DNA of 30,766 bases from HGM04593 sp045646845 (GTDB lineage Bacteria; Bacteroidota; Bacteroidia; Bacteroidales; Bacteroidaceae). Made by a program: the position numbers and the translations under genes. The notes below the pieces were generated by a model. The model ran no database searches and had not been told where the DNA came from. It saw only the letters and a program-made list of their open reading frames with translations. Position 1 is the stretch's first letter. Each line of letters begins with the position of its first letter. Of the stretch, positions 13,547 to 22,341 are shown piece by piece. Location: contig JAZRLO010000012.1 in assembly GCA_045646845.1 (NCBI GenBank), forward strand, positions 1 to 30,766. Reading direction: 5' to 3'.

Positions 13547-14370
13547 TTTGAACTCTCCTCTTTAACGGTTCTTGTAATGTATGCGGCAATCTCTTTTGCC
13601 GCTTCGGCCCTTATTGCCGAAAAACTGGGAAAATCGTTCAGGTCAATGATGAATATCTCCCCGTCTGCCGTAACAATGCAGTCACCGCCGTATATATCCA
13701 ACCCGACGGTGCGTGCGGCACGTACAGCAATCTCCTTCAGCCTCTCGGCATCGAACGGGTAGTGCCGGGGGGTACCGTTCATTTTCTCAAGCCCGAACTT
13801 GCTCTTTTCAGGGTCGGGATAACAGTATCTGAAATAACCGCCTCCGACTCCATAGAATTTTATTATGTCTCCTTCGATGTGTTCGAAATACATGATGCTT
13901 GAGACGCCTCTTTTGCGCATTGCGAAGAATGCCTCCGCCGCTTCTTCTGCATTGGCGGCATGGCATACGTCATGTCTTTCAATGCTCCATCCGCTTCCGT
14001 TCTTTATCCATGCAGGGTATGTGAGCGTTTCCAGCTCTTCCTTTTTTTTCAAAATACAGAATCGCGCCTGCGGTATCCCTTTGCCGTGAAGGGCGTATGT
14101 GAATGCTTCTCTTGAACACATCTTCACAGCCGACGCTCTGTTGAATGCTCTTGTTCCTTTCTTCTCCAATGCAGCAATCTTCTCCAATGTCATGCCATTG
14201 CGTGACATGTGGCATATGGCGTCAATATTTTCGTCAGCTGTCGTGCCCTTAATTGTTTCAACGCCCATGGTCGCAAGCTCCCCTGCGATACATTCCAGTA
14301 TCGCGGCATCGCTCTCCGACATGTTCGGTGAATTGATGGCATCGCGCGCTATGATGGCAATCCTTGTCAT
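13543..14370 (-). CDS. ATP-grasp family enzyme
   Basis: A 275-residue protein. The ATP-grasp fold is indicated by 'YPAWIKNGSGWSIERHD' (118-134, lysine-bearing strand), 'SIMYFEHIEGDIIKFYGVGG' (158-177), 'GLDIYGGDCIVTADGEIFIIDLNDFPSF' (D230, D243, N245 as metal ligands; described in pieces 223-250). These enzymes use ATP to make acyl-phosphate intermediates or, in some, phosphorylate alcohols. 'IDLNDFPSF' resembles the 'IDINYFPGY' of inositol-phosphate kinases (ITPK) more than the 'EvN..Pg' of RimK-type ligases. It overlaps both neighbours by 4 bp (ATGA), so it is a fixed part of the four-gene unit. The reaction is unknown: kinase and ligase are both open. Confidence 0.75.
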   Translation of the reverse strand: MTRIAIIARDAINSPNMSESDAAILECIAGELATMGVETIKGTTADENIDAICHMSRNGMTLEKIAALEKKGTRAFNRASAVKMCSREAFTYALHGKGIPQARFCILKKKEELETLTYPAWIKNGSGWSIERHDVCHAANAEEAAEAFFAMRKRGVSSIMYFEHIEGDIIKFYGVGGGYFRYCYPDPEKSKFGLEKMNGTPRHYPFDAERLKEIAVRAARTVGLDIYGGDCIVTADGEIFIIDLNDFPSFSAIRAEAAKEIAAYITRTVKEESSK

Positions 14371-15062
14371 TCCGATAGAAAACTCTCTGCTTTGGCAATG
14401 TCTTCGGCGTGGTCAATGTCTATGATTTTCCCGAATGGATAAGCTTTCAGATGTAATCCCTCCTGCACGAGCCTGCGCTGGAAGTTGCGCATACGCTCCT
14501 GTCCTTCGGAGATACATTTTTCAAGAATGTCCAACGCGTGCGGCGGCAATCCGTATATACCTCCCGAAATGTATTCTGCATCCTTGTCGGGGGTGTCTAT
14601 GAATGCTGTTATATCAAGTTCAGCATTGCACTTTACATAGAGCGGCTTTTCATCATCGATATATCCTGTGACGGCCATAAGCCCGTCATCCGCACACTCC
14701 TTGAAACGCTCCATGTACCCGGCAAACTCCTCCTCGCGGAATAGGGTGTCAACTGTCGTGAGACAGAACTTTTCCCCTTTGAGCAAAGGTGAAAGTGCAT
14801 GGAGACTGTGCATTGAACTCGGTGTATCCTTTATGACAATCTCCAACGGATACTCCCTCTGCAACTCTTTGAGGAAAGAGAGCGTTTCGGGCTGCTGTCC
14901 GTTGATTATTATACATATCGATGTCGCGCCATGACTTGCGAAAATCCTTATAAGGCGTTCTATCATGGGAGTACCCTGTATCGCAATCAATGGCTTGGGA
15001 GTTCCTATGCCTTCCTGTGCCAGACGCGAACCTTCTCCTGCTGCTATTATGGCGAATTTCAT
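14367..15062 (-). CDS. Sugar/polyol-phosphate nucleotidyltransferase
   Basis: A 231-residue GT-A-fold NTP transferase. Signature 'AIIAAGEGSRLAQEGIGTPK' opens the protein: G9-E-G-S-R-L for nucleotide binding, followed by P22-K-P-L. The metal-site strand is 'CLTTVDTLFREEEF' and the acceptor side is 'YISGGIYGLPP'. Short length with no C-terminal beta-helix is like inositol-1-phosphate or choline-phosphate cytidylyltransferases. The likely reaction is NTP (probably CTP) plus polyol-1-phosphate giving NDP-polyol plus PPi. It is separated from pdxA by 2 bp and overlaps the ATP-grasp gene by 4 bp. A CDP-alcohol phosphotransferase two genes downstream supports a CDP-activated product. The base and substrate are inference. 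Confidence 0.85.
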   Translation of the reverse strand: MKFAIIAAGEGSRLAQEGIGTPKPLIAIQGTPMIERLIRIFASHGATSICIIINGQQPETLSFLKELQREYPLEIVIKDTPSSMHSLHALSPLLKGEKFCLTTVDTLFREEEFAGYMERFKECADDGLMAVTGYIDDEKPLYVKCNAELDITAFIDTPDKDAEYISGGIYGLPPHALDILEKCISEGQERMRNFQRRLVQEGLHLKAYPFGKIIDIDHAEDIAKAESFLSE

Positions 15063-15064
15063 CG

Positions 15065-16162
15065 TCAGTCGTTGTCGTTCTGTTGCAGGTTGAGCCTGTT
15101 GCTGTCATCGCGCTTCTCAAAGTAGAGCTTCCTGAGCGGGTTGCGGCGTGCCTGCTCATACATTCTGCGGTTGCGCAGGATGTCTATTGCCGCATATATC
15201 GCCTGACGGAACGAGCCTTCATCGGCAACTCCTTTTCCTGTGATGTCGAACGCTACACCGTGTGCCGGTGAGGTGCGTATTATTGAAAGTCCTGCCGTGA
15301 AGTTCACGCCGTCATTCATTGCAAGTGTCTTCAACGGCACCAGTCCCTGGTCGTGGTACATTGCCAGAATAGCGTCGAACTCGGCATACTTTCCGCTGCC
15401 CATTAAGCCGTCAGCGGCAAAAGGACCATAACAGAAGATTCCGCCTTCGTTCATTTTGCGCACAGTCGGTGTTATGGTTTTTATCTCCTCTTCACCGAGC
15501 AGGCCGTTGTCACCGGCATGGGGGTTCAGTGAAAGCACTGCAATCTTTGGGGCGTCGATGTTGAAGTCCTCTTTCAGGCTTCTGTCAAGGAGTGTCAGCT
15601 TTTCCTCGAGTAGTTCCGGGGTAATGGCTTCCGGAATGTCGCGCAATGCCATGTGCGATGTGGCTACCGCAACCCTGAGGTCGCCGCTGCAGAGTATCAT
15701 AAGAGCTTTTTCCTCTCCACCGCAACACTCCTGCAGGTATTCGGTGTGTCCCGGAAAATGGAACTGTTCGCTCTGTATGGAACTCTTGTTTATTGGAGCC
15801 GTAACGATAACATCTATTTTCCCCTCCTTGTAGTCACTTACGGCCTTTTCAAGTGCCTGGAATGCGGCAAGTCCGGCTTCCGGAGTACTTGTACCCAACT
15901 CTATGTGAAGGTCGTCGCCATTGCAGTTTACTATGTTCAGTTTGCCCTCCTGAGCCTCGTCGCAGCTCTCGATGGCATTGTATGGAGTTTCCATCTCCAA
16001 TGCCTTGCGGTGGTATGCCGCGGCTTTTGGGGAACCATATATTATCGGTGTGCATATATCGAACATCTCGGTGTTCTCGAATGTCTTCAGAATAACCTCG
16101 TATCCTACACCGTTTATGTCGCCCTGCGTAATGCCTACGCGTATTTTTGTCCTGTTGTTCAT
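15065..16162 (-). CDS. pdxA: 4-hydroxythreonine-4-phosphate dehydrogenase
   Basis: A 365-residue enzyme that oxidises 4-phosphohydroxy-L-threonine (NAD+) to 3-amino-2-oxopropyl phosphate in pyridoxal-5-phosphate synthesis. Family motifs: 'VGITQGDINGVGYEVILK' at the N-terminus, 'VTAPINKSSIQ', 'FPGHTEYL', 'LNPHAGDNGLLGEEE', 'YHDQGLVPLK' and 'VNFTAGLSIIRTSPAHGVAFD'. The metal-binding His residues are in the FPGHT, YHDQG and SPAHG motifs. The protein is ~35 residues longer than E. coli PdxA, with an extra basic C-terminal tail (RNPLRKLYFEKRDDSNRL). It lies 46 bp after the DUF4837 gene and 2 bp before the nucleotidyltransferase gene, so it is probably co-transcribed with both. Confidence 0.96.
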   Translation of the reverse strand: MNNRTKIRVGITQGDINGVGYEVILKTFENTEMFDICTPIIYGSPKAAAYHRKALEMETPYNAIESCDEAQEGKLNIVNCNGDDLHIELGTSTPEAGLAAFQALEKAVSDYKEGKIDVIVTAPINKSSIQSEQFHFPGHTEYLQECCGGEEKALMILCSGDLRVAVATSHMALRDIPEAITPELLEEKLTLLDRSLKEDFNIDAPKIAVLSLNPHAGDNGLLGEEEIKTITPTVRKMNEGGIFCYGPFAADGLMGSGKYAEFDAILAMYHDQGLVPLKTLAMNDGVNFTAGLSIIRTSPAHGVAFDITGKGVADEGSFRQAIYAAIDILRNRRMYEQARRNPLRKLYFEKRDDSNRLNLQQNDND

Positions 16163-16208
16163 CTCTTTTTATGTTTATCGGCCATTAAGTGCCGTATGTT
16201 TTTCCTGC

Positions 16209-17240
16209 TTACTGTTTCTTGCCTTCGATTACAACCTCGTCGGTCATGGTGCTGTTCTCAATGATGAGGTCTGCCGGCAGTTTGAGGCTTGTCAGCAGTG
16301 CCTCCATATCGCGTACGAGTTGTCTCTTCTCCTTGTGTGGAGCATATACGAATATTTCCGCAACGATGACCCTCTCGTTCACCTCATCTACTGTAGAGTA
16401 TGACACGAACGGTCCTCCCATTGAGACGTTGGTCATGAACCAAAGACCTCTTACCTCCTGCAGATAACGGTCGCGGAACGATTTCTCGCTTATTGTCGTG
16501 AATCTGCCGTCAGTCTGTATGTACTGCTCCGGTCCGCTTCCCTTGATGTTCTTCATTATAGAGTCGCGTGTCATTATGAAGTTGTCGAACGAGAAGTTTT
16601 CGGGTGAAGTGTAGGGGTAGCTGTATATTACAAGATTCATGATTTCCGGTCTGTTGGAGAAATAGTCCGACACCCATATGAAGTCCTTGCTCTCCTTGTA
16701 GTCGGTGAGTGTCGAAGGAACTATGATTTCACAGCCGAACTTCTCCATTATCTTCTTCTCTATATCCTTGTTGCGGCTGAGCTTGAATTCCTTGGTCTTG
16801 CGCTCCATCTCGGCTCCGTTGAAAATTTCGCGGATAAAATCTCCGTTTGCCTTGATATAATCCTTGAGCTGCTTCTTGTCAGGTGCCGTGATTGAAACCA
16901 CGAACTGCGATTCGGCAACCATCTCCCTCTCATACGCGAGCTCGCACTTATTGAATTGGCTCTTGTCGGTCTCCACCATTATGATGTTGCGGTGCTTGGA
17001 TGATTCTCCTACGGCTTTGGCCAATCTCGTCACCTTGAATGAACTCTCCGGCTGCGGCAATCCTATAATCTCTTCGGTGAGTACATCGTACAGGGCATAT
17101 CCGGCCGAGTCGCTCCAGATGTCATCGTCACACAGCACGAGAATTTCGTAAGGTTTTCCTATTGCCTGGTATTTTATGTCCACGTTGCATCCTGCGAAAA
17201 GCAGTGCTGCAGGAATCAATAGAAATAATATCTTTTTCAT
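16209..17240 (-). CDS. DUF4837 family lipoprotein
   Basis: I choose the ATG at 17240 (MKKILFLLIPAALLFAGC; 343 residues). It gives a perfect lipoprotein signal with lipobox 'LFAGC' (C18) and lies 10 bp after the rlmN stop; a longer in-frame start at 17303 would run into rlmN. The mature part matches my recollection of DUF4837, a Bacteroidota-specific family: 'GKPYEILVLCDDDIW', 'DVLTEEIIGLPQPES-FKVT', 'RNIIMVETD' and 'GLWFMTNVSMGGPFVSY...ERVIVAEIFVYAPHKEKRQLVRDMEAL'. It should be acylated and exported; function is unknown. It is between rlmN and pdxA in a likely operon. Confidence 0.8.
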   Translation of the reverse strand: MKKILFLLIPAALLFAGCNVDIKYQAIGKPYEILVLCDDDIWSDSAGYALYDVLTEEIIGLPQPESSFKVTRLAKAVGESSKHRNIIMVETDKSQFNKCELAYEREMVAESQFVVSITAPDKKQLKDYIKANGDFIREIFNGAEMERKTKEFKLSRNKDIEKKIMEKFGCEIIVPSTLTDYKESKDFIWVSDYFSNRPEIMNLVIYSYPYTSPENFSFDNFIMTRDSIMKNIKGSGPEQYIQTDGRFTTISEKSFRDRYLQEVRGLWFMTNVSMGGPFVSYSTVDEVNERVIVAEIFVYAPHKEKRQLVRDMEALLTSLKLPADLIIENSTMTDEVVIEGKKQ

Positions 17241-17250
17241 ATCTTTTTGT

Positions 17251-18291
17251 TTATTTGTTTTTCTGATCCTGTTTAAGTGTCGAAAGCATGCCACATGCCG
17301 CAAAAATGTCTTCTCCTCTCGAAGCGCGTATCGTTGTGAACAGGCCGTTCTTCGTGAGAAAATCCCTGAATCTTGTCATTCCCTCCTCGTCAACGCCTTC
17401 GAGCGGAACGCCCGGAATGGCATGGTAGCGTATGAGGTTGACGCGGCAGTCAATGCCGTCCAGCAACTTGAGCAGCTTCCTTGCATGGGGCAGTGTCTCG
17501 TTCACTCCCTTGAATACGATGTACTCGAATGTAAGTCTTCTCTGGTGGCTGAAGTCATATTCCTTCAGCAGTTCCAGTATCTCCAGTATCGGGAATCCCT
17601 TTTCGGCCGGCATTATCTCCCTGCGCTCTTCGGGAACAGGGTGGTGCAGGCTTATGGCTATGTGGTAGTCGCCCGAATCGAGCAGACGCTTGAGTCCTTT
17701 GCGTACACCCACCGATGATACCGTCAGGCGGTGCGGGCTCCATCCCAGTCCGTATTCGGCTGTTATTATCTCAATTGCCTGCAACAGATTGTCGAGGTTG
17801 TCGCACGGTTCGCCCATGCCCATGAACACGATGTTTGTCAGTTTGTCGAATTCAGGCAATGAGAGTATCTGGTTTACAATTTCGTTGGCTGTGAGGTTTG
17901 CCGTATATTTCTGCTTGCCGGTCATGCAGAACAGGCAATTCATCTTGCAACCGACCTGTGACGATACGCAAAGTGTCGCGCGTTCGCCGTCGGGGATATA
18001 TACAGCCTCCACAAAATGGTTGTCGGCCACGCGGTAGAGGTATTTGACCGTTCCGTCAACAGAGCGCGCCTCATCCGATGGCGGACAGTATCCGACCTCG
18101 AAGAGCTCATTGAGTTTCTCCCTGTTCTTTAGCGAGATGTTGGTCATCCCGTCTATGCTCGTGATGCGTTTCTTGTACAGCCAGTCTGCTATCTGTTTTG
18201 CGGTGAATGGAGGCATGCCGGCCTCCTTGACAGCCTCTTTCAGCCCGTCAAGCGTCATTCCTGCCAATTTCCGTTTCCCGTTTTCATTCAT
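17251..18291 (-). CDS. rlmN: 23S rRNA (adenine-2503-C2) methyltransferase, radical SAM
   Basis: I choose the ATG at 18291 (MNENGKRKLAGMTLDGLKEA; 346 residues). An in-frame ATG at 18354 would add 21 residues that overlap a TATCTTCG promoter-like box and are unlike the family. Radical SAM motif 'GCKMNCLFCMTGKQ' holds the C-x3-C-x2-C cluster ligands. 'FMGMGEPCDNLDN' is the SAM motif. 'ASRGEDIFAACGML' near the C-terminus carries the catalytic methyl-carrying cysteine. RlmN modifies A2503 of 23S rRNA and A37 of some tRNAs, affecting accuracy of translation. It appears to be the first gene of the long minus-strand run that continues into DUF4837, pdxA and the polyol genes. Confidence 0.95.
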   Translation of the reverse strand: MNENGKRKLAGMTLDGLKEAVKEAGMPPFTAKQIADWLYKKRITSIDGMTNISLKNREKLNELFEVGYCPPSDEARSVDGTVKYLYRVADNHFVEAVYIPDGERATLCVSSQVGCKMNCLFCMTGKQKYTANLTANEIVNQILSLPEFDKLTNIVFMGMGEPCDNLDNLLQAIEIITAEYGLGWSPHRLTVSSVGVRKGLKRLLDSGDYHIAISLHHPVPEERREIMPAEKGFPILEILELLKEYDFSHQRRLTFEYIVFKGVNETLPHARKLLKLLDGIDCRVNLIRYHAIPGVPLEGVDEEGMTRFRDFLTKNGLFTTIRASRGEDIFAACGMLSTLKQDQKNK

Positions 18292-18508
18292 GTCGTTCCT
18301 GTTTGGTTCTGCCGTAAAGGCTGACAGAACAAAATATTTGCGAAGATAATGCAAAAAAGTGATTTCTTTTTACTCTTACCTCTATTAATTTATATTAAAA
18401 CTAAATATTCAAATAGGGCTTTTTGCCGCCAACAGACAAATTCTTTCCTAAAATAGTTCCGGTGACTTCCTTTTTTATTAAATTCGCGTCTGAACTTTTA
18501 AATTACGT

Positions 18509-20908
18509 ATGAAAAAGCATACTATAGAACTGTTCATGCCGTATTCCGGCAGTGAGCAGGCGTTGGAGAATGTAAAGGGTCTTCTGGCCGCAGGTGTCAT
18601 AGAAAGAGCATGGCTCTGGAGCGCGTCCGCTACAGGTGGGCCCTTGCCTGCCGGGGTTGAGGTACTTACTGTTGAATCGTTGTCGTGCAGTGCGTTGTTC
18701 CGTGATATGGCAGAATGCGCTACGGCTGATTTTCTACTCTATTTCGGCAAGGAGAATCTCACTGTCGATGCAGCCCGGCTGCTGGAACTCTGTGCTGTAA
18801 TGCCGCAGGGTTCATCCATGGCATATTCCGACCATTATAAAGTGCTCGGCGGTGAACGCGTCGAAGCTCCTGTGATAGACTATTTTGCAGGGAGCCTGCG
18901 CAATGATTTCGATTTCGGCTCGTTGCTGCTGTTCCGTACCTCTTCCGTCAAGGGGTATTTCACCGATGGAATGGATGAATTTGACTATGCCGGCCTCTAT
19001 CAGTTGCGTCTTGCGATGAGCCGTGTCGGTTCACTCTTCCACTATAAGGAGTATCTTTATACCGAAGAGGAGGATGATACGCGCAAGAGCGGCGAGAAGC
19101 AGTTCGACTATGTGAATCCGGCACAGCGCGCTGTCCAAGTAGAGATGGAGAATGTCTGCACCGCTCACCTCAAGGCGATAGGAGCATGGTTGCCTCCATG
19201 CAAGTATGAAATGATTGACCTTGCAGAAGGCGAATTCCCGGTAGAGGCTTCCGTGATAATACCTGTTCTGAACCGTGAATCAACAATTTCCGATGCGATA
19301 GCGTCGGTCCTTTCGCAGAAGACCGACTTCCTGTTCAATATACTCGTTGTAGATAATCATTCGACGGACAGGACCGGTGAAATCATCGATTCTTTCGCCG
19401 ACAGCCGCGTGGTGCATATTGTACCCGAGCGTACCGATCTTGGAATAGGAGGGTGTTGGCAGCTTGCCGTGAACAGCGCGCAGTGCGGACGCTTTGCGGT
19501 GCAGCTCGACAGCGATGACATATACAGCGGAAACGATACCTTGCAGCGCATTGTCGATGAGTTCTATGCACAGCAGTGCGCAATGCTTGTGGGTACATAC
19601 AGGATATGTGACTTTGAACTCAATACGTTGCCTCCGGGAATCATCGACCACCGCGAGTGGACCGAAGAGAACGGACGCAACAATGCTCTGCGAATAAATG
19701 GACTCGGTGCGCCCCGTGCATTCTATACCCCTGTCATACGTGAAGTGGGTTTCCCGAACGTGAGTTATGGCGAGGATTATGCTGTCGGGCTGCAGATATC
19801 GCGACGTTTCAGGATAGGTCGCATTTACGATGTCCTCTATCTTTGCCGGCGTTGGGGCGGAAACTCCGATGCCGCGCTTTCCCATGCAAAGGTCAATGCG
19901 CATAATCTCTACAAGGATTCTTTGCGTACTGCTGAGGTTGAGGCAAGGATTGGGCTTGTGTCGTCAATGTCTATCCCTTCGTCCGATGAACTCGCAGCCT
20001 TCTTTACTTCGCAACTGAAGGTCTGGGACGATGCTTCGGCACGTTATGCGGCGCTTGAGAATGTAAAGGTGCGTGACCTTGGCAACGGTATTTCGCTGCA
20101 GTATAATCCGGCACGCATAGTCTCGACAGGCGCGAAGGTGGATGCAACTTCCGTTGCCGAGAGAAAATGTTTCCTTTGTGCCGGTAACCGTCCGGCAGTG
20201 CAGAACGGTCTTGTGGCCATGGGTACTCTTGATGTCCTTGTAAATCCCTTCCCTATATTGCCGTTCCATTTGACGTTGCCGGTAAAGGAGCATGTTCAGC
20301 AGATGCTTGAACCTATGTATGCCGATATGCTGCACGTTGCGCACGAATGGCCCGGAATGGCACTTTTCTACAATGGTGCCAAGTGTGGAGCATCCGCGCC
20401 GGACCATGCTCATCTACAGGCGTGCCGCTGTGCCGACATTCCTCTCCTGAGCGAAGAGTGGGGCGAGAAAATATCCGATGGAATGGAGCCGCTTCATACA
20501 ATAGGCGGCAGCTGCATATATAAGGTTACATCATATACGGTTCCTTTGTTCATGATAGTGGCAACCCAGGTCAGCGATTCCGTGGAACTGCTTGGCCGTC
20601 TGCTGCAGGCGATGCCGTTGCATGATGGAGAATGTGAACCGCGCATGAATGTCATAGCGTATCATAAGCCGGGAGAGGGCTATGTGACAATAGTCATTCC
20701 GCGTGCCGAACACCGTCCGGCATGCTATGGCGAAACAGGTGACGCGCAACGTCTTGTAAGCCCCGGCGCGCTTGATATGGCCGGTCTTGTGATAACGCCG
20801 CGTGAGGACGATTTTCTTGCCATAACAGCCGATGAGGCTTCTGGTATGCTCAGGGAGGTGGCCATTACCGACGTGCTGGCCGATGAAATTGCCGACATGA
20901 TTGTATGA
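18509..20908 (+). CDS. Glycosyltransferase fused to a GalT/HIT-like (DUF4922-type) domain
   Basis: A 799-residue multidomain protein. Residues 1-~235 look like a degenerate GT-A domain (strand 'HTIELFMPYSGSEQ', 'ATADFLLYFGKEN'). Residues ~245-480 are a full GT2 domain: 'EASVIIPVLNRESTISDAI', 'VVDNHSTDRTGEI', DxD-like D334-S-D-D and the catalytic-base type 'YGEDYAVG' (E422-D423). Residues ~530-799 are like galactose-1-phosphate uridylyltransferase/HIT proteins: C554-x2-C557 ('RKCFLCAGNRP'), 'NGAKCGASAPDHAHLQACR' with H633-A-H635-L-Q637, where the second His would be the nucleotidylated residue. The protein could make or phosphorolyse a sugar nucleotide and use it. It overlaps the SpoIID gene by 4 bp, which suggests envelope glycan or peptidoglycan work. 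Domain calls are good, but function is inferred. Confidence 0.8.
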   Translation: MKKHTIELFMPYSGSEQALENVKGLLAAGVIERAWLWSASATGGPLPAGVEVLTVESLSCSALFRDMAECATADFLLYFGKENLTVDAARLLELCAVMPQGSSMAYSDHYKVLGGERVEAPVIDYFAGSLRNDFDFGSLLLFRTSSVKGYFTDGMDEFDYAGLYQLRLAMSRVGSLFHYKEYLYTEEEDDTRKSGEKQFDYVNPAQRAVQVEMENVCTAHLKAIGAWLPPCKYEMIDLAEGEFPVEASVIIPVLNRESTISDAIASVLSQKTDFLFNILVVDNHSTDRTGEIIDSFADSRVVHIVPERTDLGIGGCWQLAVNSAQCGRFAVQLDSDDIYSGNDTLQRIVDEFYAQQCAMLVGTYRICDFELNTLPPGIIDHREWTEENGRNNALRINGLGAPRAFYTPVIREVGFPNVSYGEDYAVGLQISRRFRIGRIYDVLYLCRRWGGNSDAALSHAKVNAHNLYKDSLRTAEVEARIGLVSSMSIPSSDELAAFFTSQLKVWDDASARYAALENVKVRDLGNGISLQYNPARIVSTGAKVDATSVAERKCFLCAGNRPAVQNGLVAMGTLDVLVNPFPILPFHLTLPVKEHVQQMLEPMYADMLHVAHEWPGMALFYNGAKCGASAPDHAHLQACRCADIPLLSEEWGEKISDGMEPLHTIGGSCIYKVTSYTVPLFMIVATQVSDSVELLGRLLQAMPLHDGECEPRMNVIAYHKPGEGYVTIVIPRAEHRPACYGETGDAQRLVSPGALDMAGLVITPREDDFLAITADEASGMLREVAITDVLADEIADMIV

Positions 20909-22203
20909 ATATGAGAACTGTCGATATTGGTATCCTGCGCGCTCCGCGCATAAAGTTCGATTTTACCGGGGATTTTTCCCTGAACGGTAAGCCTGTCCCC
21001 GAAAAAAATGACCTTTTTATCGAGGATGGAAGAATCCGCTATCGTGGCGAGGATTATGAACGGCTGGAATTCAAGCCTCTGTGTAAAGAATCGCTTTTTA
21101 CCCTTCACGATGTGGTGATAGGGGTCAATTTTCATTGGCAACGCAAGGAGGACCAATCTTTCAGGGGAGAACTAATATTTGTGGTCGAGGATGGCGAGGT
21201 TCGTGCAATAAACCGTCTGCCGGTCGAGGAGTACCTTGTCAGTGTAATATCGAGCGAGATGTCTGCGACATCGTCACTTGAGTTCCTGAAGGCGCATACG
21301 ATAATTTCCCGCAGTTGGCTGTATGCCCAGTTGCAGAGGAAAGAGAAGGTTCAACAGAATACCCTTGGGTGGGAGAATGGCGATGAGATTGTACGCTGGT
21401 ACGCACGTGAAGACCATCTTCTTTTCGATCTCTGTGCCGATGACCATTGCCAACGTTATCAGGGTGTTACACGTTCGTTCAACCCGAACGTGGAGCGCGC
21501 GGTGCGTGAAACGGAGGGTCTGGTGCTTATGTATGGCGGTGAGGTGTGCGATGCCCGTTTCAGCAAGTGCTGTGGAGGTGCTACGGAGCTTTTCTCTGCC
21601 TGTTGGGAAAATGCCGATTACGACTATCTGCAGGCGTTCAGGGATGTTCCGGATGGCGAGGCTTTGCCGGACCTTACTACCGAAGAGGGCGCGCGCAGGT
21701 GGATAGAGGATGTGCCGCACTCATTTTGCTCGACGCGTGACGGTAAAGTCCTGTCTCAAATACTCAACGGATATGACCAGGAGACGAACGACTTCTACCG
21801 TTGGTGTGTGGAATATACGCAGGAGGAGCTCTCGGCCCTTGTAAAGGAGCGTTCAGGCCTGGATTTCGGTACCATTGAGGAACTTGTCCCTGTCGAGCGT
21901 GGAGCTTCGGGGAGAATTGTAAGGCTGCGTGTCGTCGGCAGCAGGCTCTCAAAAGTGGTGGGTAAGGAACTCGAAATACGCCGCTGGCTCTCAAAATCGC
22001 ATCTCTATAGCTCGGCATTCGTTGTCGATAAAGTTATGTCTGCCGACAAAAAGCCCTCATTTGTAATCAAAGGGGCCGGCTGGGGACATGGTGTAGGCCT
22101 GTGCCAGATAGGTGCGGCAATGATGGGTGAACGTGGTTCTTCATATGAGCAGATACTTTTCCACTATTATAGGGGCAGTACACTTGAATATATTAACCGT
22201 TGA
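20905..22203 (+). CDS. SpoIID/LytB domain protein
   Basis: A 432-residue protein. The SpoIID/LytB core is visible: 'VEEYLVSVISSEMSATSSLEFLKAHTIISRSW' (107-138, in parts), with E118 matching the catalytic Glu of SpoIID lytic transglycosylases. It is followed by 'RAVRETEGLVLMYGGEVCDARFSKCCGG' and the terminal 'GAGWGHGVGLCQIGAAMMGE' (392-407 region). SpoIID cuts peptidoglycan glycan strands lacking stem peptides. No signal peptide is seen (MNMRTVDIGILRAPRIKFDF), so it may act in the cytoplasm, for example on recovered muropeptides, or be exported by another way. It overlaps the preceding fusion gene by 4 bp (ATGA), so the two are translationally coupled. Confidence 0.88.
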   Translation: MNMRTVDIGILRAPRIKFDFTGDFSLNGKPVPEKNDLFIEDGRIRYRGEDYERLEFKPLCKESLFTLHDVVIGVNFHWQRKEDQSFRGELIFVVEDGEVRAINRLPVEEYLVSVISSEMSATSSLEFLKAHTIISRSWLYAQLQRKEKVQQNTLGWENGDEIVRWYAREDHLLFDLCADDHCQRYQGVTRSFNPNVERAVRETEGLVLMYGGEVCDARFSKCCGGATELFSACWENADYDYLQAFRDVPDGEALPDLTTEEGARRWIEDVPHSFCSTRDGKVLSQILNGYDQETNDFYRWCVEYTQEELSALVKERSGLDFGTIEELVPVERGASGRIVRLRVVGSRLSKVVGKELEIRRWLSKSHLYSSAFVVDKVMSADKKPSFVIKGAGWGHGVGLCQIGAAMMGERGSSYEQILFHYYRGSTLEYINR

Positions 22204-22273
22204 TAAATAACGAGATAGGCAAAAAGTGATTTTTCAAGTGCGTTTAAGCTTGTTTATGTGCAATGTTTTTTTG

Positions 22274-22281
22274 TAATTTTG
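22274..22281 (+). promoter_or_regulatory. Putative -7 box of the GT4 gene
   Basis: TAATTTTG matches TAnnTTTG, 61 bp before the ATG at 22342. A CTTG lies about 21 bp upstream as a weak -33 element. Confidence 0.5.
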
Positions 22282-22341
22282 GGCTGCAAAATACAATAAT
22301 AGACCACAGGATACGTTTTAGGTATATATTTTGTACAATAA

